This document shows, one piece after another, positions 7,994 through 14,728 of a stretch of 64,000 nt of DNA. The translations under genes and the position numbers were made by a program. Each line of letters opens with the position of its first letter. Position 1 is the stretch's first letter. The stretch lies in NCBI GenBank assembly GCA_030626025.1, contig DAOUPT010000007.1:24158-88157 (forward strand), given 5' to 3'. The DNA comes from Anderseniella sp. GTDB taxonomy: Bacteria; Pseudomonadota; Alphaproteobacteria; Rhizobiales; Aestuariivirgaceae. The notes below the pieces were generated by a model, which searched no databases, was not told the origin of the DNA, and saw only the letters and a program-made list of their open reading frames with translations.

Positions 7994-9940
7994 ATGGCAG
8001 GTATCACCAGCTTGTTTGAACCCGAAGAGCTGTTCGGGGCCTTTTGGCACCGTTTGGTTGGCGATGTTGACGTTGAACAACGTTTCCCTGAGGCTGGCGT
8101 TTCATTAAAGGATATCCGCCGTCGGCTGGAAATTTTCTTTCGTGGTCTTGGCGGCAAGCCGGGTGTTGAAATAAAGGCCATCGCACCGCAGTCTATTGAT
8201 TATCGGCAAAAATTTCTGGCAAGAATCGGCCATGGTTCAACCGCGGTCAGCCGGGCGCGGTTTGACGGGGATCACCTATTTCTTCCTGAACGAATTGAAC
8301 TGCTTGATGACCAGCAACTCAATGAAGACCTTTACAAATGGTTGTGTGCATGGGCAGCCGTTATGGGTGATGACAGTCCGGAGGTGATGAGCGACCCCTT
8401 GCAAAATGACATCGTGTTCATCGGTTTTGTTCACACCATTTCGTTGCGGGTGTTTGAACAGTTTCCCGGCATGAAAGTCGTTTATGACCGGATTGCCCCA
8501 GCACTGTTGGCCAGTCGGCAACAACGCCAATTACCACCGCAAGAAGCCGACCTTGAAGCTTGCATACAGGCCTTGATAGCCGGGCAAGAGCCTGCCGGTA
8601 TTGCTCCAGACGTCTGGCGAGCCATCACTACGGAAAACACCGATATAAGCGGCTTTAAAGCCCGCACGAGCTATAAGACCTTTTTGCCCTTCGCGCTTTG
8701 GGGCGAAGTCATTCTTGCCCAACCTGGCAAGCGAGAAAAAAAGGACCCTCAGGAACAAGGCTCATCTGACTCGACCCAAACCTCCGATAATCGCAGCCGC
8801 AAAGCCAAGCGGAAAAAATCAGATCAGGTCGATAACAAGAACTCGCTGGTTCTTCATCGGTTTGAATCAATTTTATCGTGGGCCGAGATGATGAATATCC
8901 CGCGGGCAGTGGAAGATGACGATGAAGACAATGCCAAAAAAGCTGCTGATGATCAGGAAGAAATTGGACTTGCCCAAACCGCTAAAAAAGCATCGACCAA
9001 GCTAAAATTTGACCTTGATTTGTCACCACAAGATGTCGAGCATGAAGCTATTGCCGACAAACACACCTATCCCGAATGGGATTACCGCAAGAACATTTAT
9101 CACCGCGACCATTGCCGGGTACTGGCAGGTCCTGCCCCCGAGCTGGAGGAAGGTTCTACATGGCAACCCGATAAAGCTGCCCGTCGCCGGATAAGAGCGG
9201 TAAAACGGCAATTTGAAGCTCTACGACCAAGGCGCGAAAAACATCTGCGCCAGGTTGACGGCAATGAAATTGATATGGATGCCCTCATCCGGGCAAAATG
9301 TGACCTTGTTGCGAATGGTGAGGGTTCCAACCGGATTTTTACCAATTTCCGCGAAACCGCCCGCGATCTGTCGGTCAGCGTACTTATTGACATTTCACGC
9401 TCATCAGAAAGCTGGATCGAAGGTCGGCAGGTAATTGAAATCTCAAAAGAAGCCTTGTTGGCACTGGCAATCGGGTTAACAGCCAGTGGTGATGACAATG
9501 CCCTTTACAGCTTTTCCTCCCTCAAGCGCGAGCGGGTCATTGTTTCGACCTTGAAAGATTTTGATGAACCCCTGGGACCGCGGGTTTTTTCCCGCATCGG
9601 TGCCTTACAGCCAGGATTTTACACCCGGCTTGGTGCTGCCATCCGTCATGTGGGCGGACAATTGTCAAAGACCGCCAGCAGCAAACGATTATTACTGGTG
9701 TTGACAGATGGTAAACCCAATGACCTTGACCATTATGAAGGACGTTATGGCATTGAGGATACCGCCATGGCGGTGCGTGAACTCAGACGGGCCGGATCAG
9801 CGGTGTTTGGCATTACCATCGATAAAAAAGCCCAAAGCTATTTTCCATACATATTTGGACGCAATGCTTATTCGATCACCAACCATGCCAGCGATTTAAC
9901 CCGTGCGTTGCCTCTTATGTATCGGCATCTGGTTTCATGA
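7994..9940 (+). CDS. norD: NorD, VWA-domain partner of NorQ
   Basis: A 648-residue soluble protein with a C-terminal von Willebrand factor A domain (about residues 450-640). The metal-adhesion motif is visible as DISRSSES (D-x-S-x-S), followed by a VLTDGKPND segment. The middle of the protein (about residues 245-345) is a charged, low-complexity linker rich in Lys, Glu and Asp. NorD partners NorQ in activating NO reductase. The gene starts 5 bp after norQ, and its stop overlaps the next gene by 4 bp (ATGA). Confidence 0.93.
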   Translation: MAGITSLFEPEELFGAFWHRLVGDVDVEQRFPEAGVSLKDIRRRLEIFFRGLGGKPGVEIKAIAPQSIDYRQKFLARIGHGSTAVSRARFDGDHLFLPERIELLDDQQLNEDLYKWLCAWAAVMGDDSPEVMSDPLQNDIVFIGFVHTISLRVFEQFPGMKVVYDRIAPALLASRQQRQLPPQEADLEACIQALIAGQEPAGIAPDVWRAITTENTDISGFKARTSYKTFLPFALWGEVILAQPGKREKKDPQEQGSSDSTQTSDNRSRKAKRKKSDQVDNKNSLVLHRFESILSWAEMMNIPRAVEDDDEDNAKKAADDQEEIGLAQTAKKASTKLKFDLDLSPQDVEHEAIADKHTYPEWDYRKNIYHRDHCRVLAGPAPELEEGSTWQPDKAARRRIRAVKRQFEALRPRREKHLRQVDGNEIDMDALIRAKCDLVANGEGSNRIFTNFRETARDLSVSVLIDISRSSESWIEGRQVIEISKEALLALAIGLTASGDDNALYSFSSLKRERVIVSTLKDFDEPLGPRVFSRIGALQPGFYTRLGAAIRHVGGQLSKTASSKRLLLVLTDGKPNDLDHYEGRYGIEDTAMAVRELRRAGSAVFGITIDKKAQSYFPYIFGRNAYSITNHASDLTRALPLMYRHLVS

Positions 9941-10509
9941 ACCCTGAACAGACTGACAACTCCGACGATTGGGGCCCGCTTTCGGGACTTCCCGGCAACC
10001 CGATCATGTGGGTGCTCATCGCCAGCGAACTGGTTGTTTTTGGCGCTATGTTTATCGGCTTTGGCATATTGCGGATTTCTGAACCTGATGCATTTGTCGA
10101 ATCGCAAAATCACCTTGACCGACTTGCCGGTGCAATCAATACCATGGTTTTGGTTTCCAGCGGGTTTTGCGCTGCACTGGCGGTTCACTATCAAATAAAC
10201 GGCAACACGCTCAGAACACGCCTGTGGCTCTCTGCGGGGGCTCTTCTTGGTGTGGTTTTTCTTGGTATCAAATTTATCGAATATGCCGACAAATTCGCCG
10301 TCGGCATTTCAACCGACACCAGCAGCTTTTTCATGCTTTATTTTCTTGCCACAGGTTTTCACGCCCTGCATGTGGTGTTTGGCATTATCATTCTTTTCAT
10401 CGTCGGCTGGAAAAACTCGGTGGAAAATGTTGTAACCGGAACAGCCTTCTGGCACATGGTTGACCTGATCTGGGTTATTCTTTTTCCTGTCGTTTATCTG
10501 TTGAGGTAG
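9937..10509 (+). CDS. norE: NorE-like cytochrome c oxidase subunit III family protein
   Basis: A 190-residue membrane protein with about five hydrophobic helices and the subunit III-type segment FHALHVVFGIIILF followed by TAFWHMVDLIWVILFP. NorE proteins are subunit III homologues found only with NO reductases; they are not catalytic but improve NOR activity or stability. The start codon overlaps the norD stop (ATGA), placing it in the same operon. It ends just before a second small membrane gene, as in norEF pairs. Confidence 0.85.
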   Translation: MNPEQTDNSDDWGPLSGLPGNPIMWVLIASELVVFGAMFIGFGILRISEPDAFVESQNHLDRLAGAINTMVLVSSGFCAALAVHYQINGNTLRTRLWLSAGALLGVVFLGIKFIEYADKFAVGISTDTSSFFMLYFLATGFHALHVVFGIIILFIVGWKNSVENVVTGTAFWHMVDLIWVILFPVVYLLR

Positions 10510-10513
10510 GCCA

Positions 10514-10816
10514 ATGAAACACGCTCAATACCCTGCTCCGCGCACCCTGTTTATCATTTGGCTGGCTTTGATATTGGCCACAGCAATAACCATGATGGCT
10601 GGTAAGGTCACCCAAATAGCCTCCATCGGTGTGGTTTGGACTGCCGTCCTTATGATCGTCACCGGACTGAAAGCCAATTTGATACTGTCGTATTTTCTCG
10701 ACCTTCGATCTGCAACAGGTGGCTGGAACAAGGCGTTTAACGCCCTGATTATAATCATAATTATCGCAATTTTTGCGCTTTATGCAGGCGGCAGTCTAGC
10801 TGTCATCAAGGTGTAA
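10514..10816 (+). CDS. norF: NorF-like small membrane protein (oxidase subunit IV type)
   Basis: A 100-residue protein with three hydrophobic helices (about residues 10-28, 35-57 and 72-95). It belongs to the prokaryotic cytochrome c oxidase subunit IV type seen as NorF in denitrification clusters. It begins 4 bp after norE and closes the nor operon. Its exact role is undefined in the family; it is thought to assist NO reductase together with NorE. The assignment relies on position and topology because the sequence is short. Confidence 0.7.
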   Translation: MKHAQYPAPRTLFIIWLALILATAITMMAGKVTQIASIGVVWTAVLMIVTGLKANLILSYFLDLRSATGGWNKAFNALIIIIIIAIFALYAGGSLAVIKV

Positions 10817-11141
10817 ATTTTTTCTGACCTTGACAAAACCAGGACCAGTCACTATCTGCCTGCATGTTGACTGGTTGCCGCGTGAGCAGCCCCTGTGTTA
10901 ATAACAACACTGACAACACCCAGCCCTGACAGGGCAAATCTCCCAAGTTCCCATATCACGCGGGGTTCTGACAGTCTGGCTGCCATTAGGAACAATTCGG
11001 TCCACGGCGCGCCATGGTTGCAACCGCATTGCACGATTTTCGTGCGCTTTTGACATTTGTGTCTGGCGTGCGGTTATGCGTGTTTCAATAATTCAATGGC
11101 AAGCCGTATGAACGGTTTACCACATAAAAGGTATTTTTATT
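10817..11141 (+). other. 325-bp intergenic region between nor operon and rhlE
   Basis: No credible coding sequence is seen. It contains an 8-bp inverted repeat with a 16-nt loop at 10844-10875 (arms ACCAGTCA/TGACTGGT), without a T tract, just after norF. A possible sigma-70 promoter has TTGACA at 11050-11055 and TTATGC at 11074-11079 with 18-bp spacing, directed at the helicase gene. The roughly 60 bp after it would be the helicase 5' leader. Confidence 0.4.
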
Positions 11142-12554
11142 TTGACTAAATTCCAAGACCTCGGTCTTTCTCCGACAATCCTCAAATCAGTAACTACAGC
11201 TGGTTATGAAATTCCAACACCAATCCAGCTCAAGGCGATCCCAATTGTGCTGGACGGCCATGATGTGATGGGCCTTGCCCAGACCGGTACCGGCAAAACA
11301 GCGGCATTCGGGCTGCCTATTGTCGACAAATTACTCAGCCTTGACGGTCGTCCGCAACCTAGACAAATCCGATCCCTGATCGTTGCGCCAACGCGCGAGT
11401 TGGTGGCACAAATTGCTGATAATCTGATAAATTATGTTCGCCACACCCATTTGCGCGTTGTCAGCGTGGTGGGTGGTTCATCAATCAACGTGCAGCAAAA
11501 AAACCTGGGACGTGGCACCGATGTTCTGGTTGCCACGCCCGGCCGCCTGCTTGATCTGGTTGACCGCAAAGCAGTATTTCTCAACTCCGCAAAGTTTCTG
11601 GTACTAGATGAAGCCGATCAAATGCTTGATCTTGGGTTTATCAACGATCTTCGCAAGATTTCAAAACTGGTCGGCACCCCGCGCCAGACCCTGCTGTTTT
11701 CAGCCACCATGCCAAAACAGATCGAAGATCTAGCCAAAGCCTTTTTGAATGATCCGGTGCGGGTCGAAACAAACCCACCGGGGCGGGCCGTCGATAAAAT
11801 CCGCCAATCGGTTCACCTGGTTTATCAAAAAGCCAAAACCGAAAAATTAAAAGACTGTCTGACTGAACGGCGTGATGATCTGTCTCTGGTTTTCTCGCGC
11901 ACCAAACACGGCGCCGAAAAACTTAAAAGGCATCTGATTGACTGCGGCTTTAAAGCAACATCGATCCACGGCAACAAAAGTCAAGGCCAGCGCACCCGCG
12001 CCATCAATGAATTTCGCAGTGGTGAAGCCCGTATACTGGTTGCAACCGACGTGGCAGCCCGTGGCATTGATATTCCCGGTGTTACCCATGTTTATAATTA
12101 CGACCTGCCTGAAGTGGCTGAAGCCTATGTCCATCGTATCGGTCGCACGGCACGGGCAGGAGCTGGTGGCGAGGCTGTTGCTTTCTGCTCACCGGAAGAA
12201 ATGCATCTGCTTGGCGAAATCGAACGTTTGATGGGCAAAACAATTTCCACCGCCAGTGGTGAGTTCACTGACCTGGAAATAGCCAATGCACCAAAGAAAG
12301 GCCGGGGCCGGTCGGGTCGCGGCAGAGGTCGTTCAGGTGGCGGCAACAACCAGAAGAAATCTGCAAACGCCGGCAAAAGAAACAAACCAGCACACGATGA
12401 CGGTAATGCAGCAAATGCTGCTACAGGTAGCCAAAACAAACCAAGCCGCGCCAACCGTAAACGCCAAAAACAAAACACCATGGCCAACAAAAGCAGCACC
12501 AACAACAACCCAAACCGCAGAAGGCGCACCAGAAGAAAACCCGCGGCAGCATAA
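11142..12554 (+). CDS. rhlE: DEAD-box ATP-dependent RNA helicase, RhlE type
   Basis: A 470-residue DEAD-box helicase for RNA unwinding, commonly used in ribosome assembly and cold adaptation. The motifs are in order: TPIQ (Q motif), AQTGTGKT (I), PTRELVAQ (Ia), TPGRLLDL (Ib), DEAD (II), SAT (III), ATDVAARGIDIPGV (V) and HRIGRTARAG (VI). After about residue 378 the protein becomes a basic, low-complexity tail rich in Arg, Gly, Asn and Lys that would bind RNA. The start codon is TTG at 11142, supported by an AAAAGG ribosome site 10 bp upstream and by alignment of MTKFQDLGLSP with the family N-terminus. It is transcribed alone. Confidence 0.92.
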   Translation: MTKFQDLGLSPTILKSVTTAGYEIPTPIQLKAIPIVLDGHDVMGLAQTGTGKTAAFGLPIVDKLLSLDGRPQPRQIRSLIVAPTRELVAQIADNLINYVRHTHLRVVSVVGGSSINVQQKNLGRGTDVLVATPGRLLDLVDRKAVFLNSAKFLVLDEADQMLDLGFINDLRKISKLVGTPRQTLLFSATMPKQIEDLAKAFLNDPVRVETNPPGRAVDKIRQSVHLVYQKAKTEKLKDCLTERRDDLSLVFSRTKHGAEKLKRHLIDCGFKATSIHGNKSQGQRTRAINEFRSGEARILVATDVAARGIDIPGVTHVYNYDLPEVAEAYVHRIGRTARAGAGGEAVAFCSPEEMHLLGEIERLMGKTISTASGEFTDLEIANAPKKGRGRSGRGRGRSGGGNNQKKSANAGKRNKPAHDDGNAANAATGSQNKPSRANRKRQKQNTMANKSSTNNNPNRRRRTRRKPAAA

Positions 12555-12685
12555 ATATTTAATGGTTCAATTTGCTTGCTTACCAAACACCGATATACAT
12601 GTATGTCCTTCGTCCTCACACTACAAAAGTGGGCCAATCTGGCCAAACCAGCACCGTAACCTTGAATGACCACAGGCCCTAAAGT

Positions 12686-12718
12686 ATCGCACCCAATCTG
12701 ATTCAGATTTGGTGCGAT
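12686..12718. terminator. long hairpin downstream of rhlE
   Basis: ATCGCACCCAATCTG and CAGATTTGGTGCGAT form 15-bp arms with one mismatch around a 3-nt loop, followed by a short TTT. It lies 130 bp after the rhlE stop and may terminate that transcript or act as an intergenic palindromic element. The T run is short, so terminator function is uncertain. Confidence 0.5.
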
Positions 12719-12780
12719 TTGCCCTGTCAAAGCATTTATTATTGTTGCATCTTTTGCCAGGTTAAGTCATTGACACTGTG

Positions 12781-12824
12781 GCGTTTCTGATTGTGTTTGT
12801 GATCCGCAACTAAACCAGAAACGC
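12781..12824. repeat. imperfect inverted repeat with GCGTTTCTG arms
   Basis: GCGTTTCTG (12781-12789) and CAGAAACGC (12816-12824) are perfect 9-bp arms separated by 26 bp. The right arm is followed by TCTAG. Similar AGAGCGTTTCTGG-like intergenic elements are common in Hyphomicrobiales, so this may be a dispersed repeat rather than part of the promoter. Only one copy was noticed in this window. Confidence 0.4.
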
Positions 12825-12854
12825 TCTAGTTCAAGAAAACAGAAACCCCGCGTC

Positions 12855-12867
12855 TGACAAAATGTCA
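12855..12867. promoter_or_regulatory. candidate enhancer (UAS) dyad, copy 1
   Basis: TGACA-AAA-TGTCA is a perfect dyad centred about 184 bp upstream of the predicted sigma-54 start site. With its flanks it shares C-TGnCA-www-TGTCATGC with the copy at 12922. Two similar dyads 67 bp apart upstream of a sigma-54 promoter are the expected layout for binding of an NtrC-family dimer pair. Confidence 0.5.
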
Positions 12868-12921
12868 TGCGCTGAAACTGTTATTATTCAAGGTTTTATC
12901 TGTTTTAGCCGCCATTTTCAC

Positions 12922-12934
12922 TGCCATTTTGTCA
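12922..12934. promoter_or_regulatory. candidate enhancer (UAS) dyad, copy 2
   Basis: TGCCA-TTT-TGTCA differs from a perfect dyad at one position and shares the outer C and the trailing TGC with copy 1. It is centred about 117 bp upstream of the predicted sigma-54 transcription start, within the usual range for enhancer sites. The likely ligand is the NtrC-type regulator encoded at 22798-24174. Confidence 0.5.
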
Positions 12935-12989
12935 TGCCAATGGTAGTTTTAATTTTTCAACCAAATAATCTACCAATATTTCTTATAAT

Positions 12990-13002
12990 TTTCAATGACT
13001 TA
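12990..13002 (+). promoter_or_regulatory. possible IHF site
   Basis: TTTCAATGACTTA matches the IHF consensus WATCAAnnnnTTR with one mismatch. It lies in an AT-rich tract between the enhancer dyads and the sigma-54 promoter, where IHF typically bends DNA to bring the activator to the polymerase. The beta subunit of IHF is encoded at 57519-57806. The match is short, so it is tentative. Confidence 0.35.
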
Positions 13003-13017
13003 AGCCACCCTTCACAG

Positions 13018-13034
13018 CTGGCACGATTGTTGCT
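13018..13034 (+). promoter_or_regulatory. sigma-54 (RpoN) promoter
   Basis: CTGGCACGATTGTTGCT fits the -24/-12 consensus YTGGCACGrnnnTTGCW at every specified position. GG (13020-13021) and GC (13032-13033) are exactly ten bases apart. Transcription should start near 13045, about 55 bp before the GTG of the first gene. Sigma-54 promoters need an AAA+ activator, and the downstream gene set ends with one (22798-24174, intact GAFTGA loop), so an autoregulated unit is likely. Confidence 0.85.
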
Positions 13035-13100
13035 GACATAGTTAATGCCGGGTTTACCGGCGGAAACCGTAGAGCAAAATTAGTGCGGGAGAGCAGGGTT

Positions 13101-13400
13101 GTGAGGTTTAAGAGATTGTTCATTACGGCAACGGTGGTTTGTGTGTTGCCGGGTTCCGGGTTTTGTCAGGATTTATTTATTGCTGGCACAAGTCCGGAAA
13201 GGCGACCTGAAAATGCGCCGGTCATTTCCAAAGAAATAGATAAGAACGGTAACTGGTATGGCAAAGCGCTTACAGGCGTTGCCCAGCCCTATCCCTACAG
13301 TTTGCATTTCCTTGAAAATCAAGGGGGATGGTTCAATCCCTTTATCCATCCCGGTGCACCCGGGCCTTATGACATTCGCGGGTGGCACAAAGGCAAGTAA
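13101..13400 (+). CDS. small secreted protein of unknown function
   Basis: The first gene after the sigma-54 promoter encodes a 99-residue protein from GTG at 13101, chosen because GGAG lies 9 bp upstream; an in-frame GTG at 13083 would add six residues. The N-terminus MRFKRLFITATVVCVLPGSGF is a signal peptide with a basic start and hydrophobic core. The mature part is rich in Pro, Gly and aromatic residues, with stretches YPYSLHFLENQGGWFNPF and HPGAPGPYDIRGWH. The Cys at the end of the signal region does not fit a good lipobox. I do not recognise the family. Its position at the head of the operon and its export suggest a periplasmic or surface role together with the methionine-rich protein that follows. 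Confidence 0.7.
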   Translation: MRFKRLFITATVVCVLPGSGFCQDLFIAGTSPERRPENAPVISKEIDKNGNWYGKALTGVAQPYPYSLHFLENQGGWFNPFIHPGAPGPYDIRGWHKGK

Positions 13401-13433
13401 GCAAATTTCAAAACAATCAACGAGTTTAACAGA

Positions 13434-13452
13434 TACCGGAACCATTCCGGTA
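13434..13452 (+). other. intercistronic hairpin before the Met-rich gene
   Basis: TACCGGAA and TTCCGGTA form perfect 8-bp arms around a 3-nt loop in the 110-bp gap between the small secreted gene and the Met-rich gene. It is followed by AAAAAGG rather than T residues, so it looks like an mRNA-processing or stability element rather than a terminator. Confidence 0.4.
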
Positions 13453-13510
13453 AAAAGGCGGTCGGTTTGAAAAACATGCGGCCGCTGACAACCAAAAAGA
13501 GGAGCAAGAA

Positions 13511-14650
13511 ATGACAATTAAGCGCTTAAAATATGTGGCGGCCGCCACAGTGTGCTCAGCCTCATTAATGGCTATGGCCACAGCAATGGCAGGTCAAACA
13601 GGTATGAGTGGCATGTCCGGTATGAAAGGTATGTCCGGCATGGGTGGAATGAGCGGAATGTCTGGCATGAAAGGCATGTCCGGTATGAGCGGGATGTCAG
13701 GTCAAGCAGCTCAATCCTGGGTTTGCACACAGTACTCTCTTGCTAGTGCAAGACAAGCTGGCATGTCCGGCATGAGCGGAATGTCCGGTATGAAAGGCAT
13801 GAGCGGAATGTCCGGTATGAAAGGCATGAGCGGAATGTCCGGTATGAAAGGCATGAGCGGAATGTCCGGTATGAAGGGCATGAGCGGAATGGCTGGCATG
13901 AAGGGCATGAGCGGAATGGCTGGCATGAAGGGCATGAGCGGAATGGCTGGCATGAAAGGCATGAGCGGAATGGCTGGCATGAAAGGCATGAGCGGAATGT
14001 CCGGCATGAAAGGCATGAGCGGAATGTCTGGCATGAAAGGCATGTCCGGCATGAAAGGCATGAGCGGAATGGCTGGCATGAAAGGCATGAGTGGAATGTC
14101 CGGCATGAAAGGCATGAGCGGAATGTCTGGCATGAGTGGTAATTCAGGCGCTCGCTGGGTTTGCACCCAATATACCCTTGGTAATTCCGGCATGAGCGGA
14201 ATGTCAGGCATGAGCGGAATGTCAGGCATGAAAGGTATGTCCGGCATGGGCGGAATGTCCGGCATGGGCGGTATGTCCGGTATGTCAGGCATGAAAGGTA
14301 TGTCCGGCATGGGCGGTATGTCCGGCATGAAAGGCATGTCTGGTATGAAAGGCATGTCCGGTATGGGCGGAATGTCAGGAATGTCTGGCATGGGCGGTTT
14401 CTGGGTCGTTATTCCTGGTGGAAACAACGGCAGAGGACAGTGGTTGTTCGTACCTAGCTATGTCGGCGGCATGTCCGGCATGGGCGGCATGTCCGGTATG
14501 GGCGGCATGTCCGGTATGAAAGGCATGTCCGGCATGGGTGGAATGTCTGGCATGAAAGGCATGAAAGGCATGTCAGGTATGGGCGGAATGTCCGGTATGA
14601 AAGGCATGTCCGGCATGGCGGCTAAAACCTGGACCCCACCTTCCAACTAA
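13511..14650 (+). CDS. exported methionine-rich Gly-Met-X triplet-repeat protein
   Basis: A 379-residue protein with a signal peptide (MTIKRLKYVAAATVC start, predicted cleavage AMA/G at residues 27/28). The mature chain is built from 93 Gly-Met-X triplets (X = Ser, Lys, Ala or Gly) in four blocks: residues 31-63, 84-209, 227-295 and 320-370. In total 97 residues are Met, about 26 percent. There is no His, Asp or Glu; about 24 Lys and three Arg make it strongly basic. The blocks are separated by two related cassettes with WVCTQY (residues 70-75 and 216-221, one Cys each), a longer aromatic insert (296-319) and an AKTWTPPSN tail. Gly at every third position suggests a polyglycine-II-like bundle. 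Met every third residue could bind Cu(I) or act as an oxidant sink. The ribosome site GAGGAG is strong. No known family is recognised; the periplasmic methionine-rich peptide MrpX is a functional analogy only. Confidence 0.9.
   Translation: MTIKRLKYVAAATVCSASLMAMATAMAGQTGMSGMSGMKGMSGMGGMSGMSGMKGMSGMSGMSGQAAQSWVCTQYSLASARQAGMSGMSGMSGMKGMSGMSGMKGMSGMSGMKGMSGMSGMKGMSGMAGMKGMSGMAGMKGMSGMAGMKGMSGMAGMKGMSGMSGMKGMSGMSGMKGMSGMKGMSGMAGMKGMSGMSGMKGMSGMSGMSGNSGARWVCTQYTLGNSGMSGMSGMSGMSGMKGMSGMGGMSGMGGMSGMSGMKGMSGMGGMSGMKGMSGMKGMSGMGGMSGMSGMGGFWVVIPGGNNGRGQWLFVPSYVGGMSGMGGMSGMGGMSGMKGMSGMGGMSGMKGMKGMSGMGGMSGMKGMSGMAAKTWTPPSN
13769..14137 (+). repeat. 27-bp coding tandem repeat array
   Basis: Thirteen near-identical 27-bp units plus one 18-bp unit encode the (GMS-GM[S/A]-GMK) nonapeptide of block 2. 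Units start at 13769 and recur every 27 bp to 14012, then an 18-bp unit at 14039, then units at 14057, 14084 and 14111. Differences are mostly single synonymous changes or Ser/Ala swaps, so the array probably expanded recently by slippage or recombination, and its copy number may vary between strains. Confidence 0.95.
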
Positions 14651-14668
14651 CATTACCAAACAATCTTT

Positions 14669-14695
14669 GCGGGAGGCGGCAAGTCTGCCTCCCGC
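14669..14695 (+). other. strong intercistronic hairpin after the Met-rich gene
   Basis: GCGGGAGGC and GCCTCCCGC form a perfect 9-bp GC-rich stem with a 9-nt loop, 18 bp after the Met-rich stop codon and 33 bp before the cytochrome start. No T tract follows. This is the shape of a 3'-protecting or attenuating structure that would raise Met-rich mRNA relative to the downstream enzyme genes. Confidence 0.55.
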
Positions 14696-14728
14696 TAATC
14701 CGAAAAGCTGCGAGAGGAGCTTTGAACA

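Larger units (their letters stand above)
12555..13100 (+). other. 546-bp AT-rich regulatory intergenic region
   Basis: No gene is seen. In order it holds a long hairpin (12686-12718), a second inverted repeat (12781-12824), two copies of a TGnCA-N3-TGTCA dyad (12855 and 12922), an AT-rich tract with a possible IHF site (12990-13002) and a sigma-54 promoter (13018-13034). This is the architecture expected upstream of a promoter controlled by an NtrC-type enhancer-binding protein. Confidence 0.6.

Noticed and set aside
10852..11034. Possible 60-residue minus-strand gene between norF and rhlE
   Set aside because: No ribosome site, composition unlike neighbours and no recognisable motif.
13769..14137. 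Regular direct repeats resembling a CRISPR array
   Set aside because: There are no unique spacers; the period is a multiple of three and the array is wholly inside a coding frame. No cas genes are present.
13711..14427. Long open frame on the minus strand through the Met-rich gene, encoding a Met-Pro-rich repeat
   Set aside because: It is an antisense by-product of the 27-bp repeats. The plus-strand frame has a signal peptide, a strong ribosome site and operon context.
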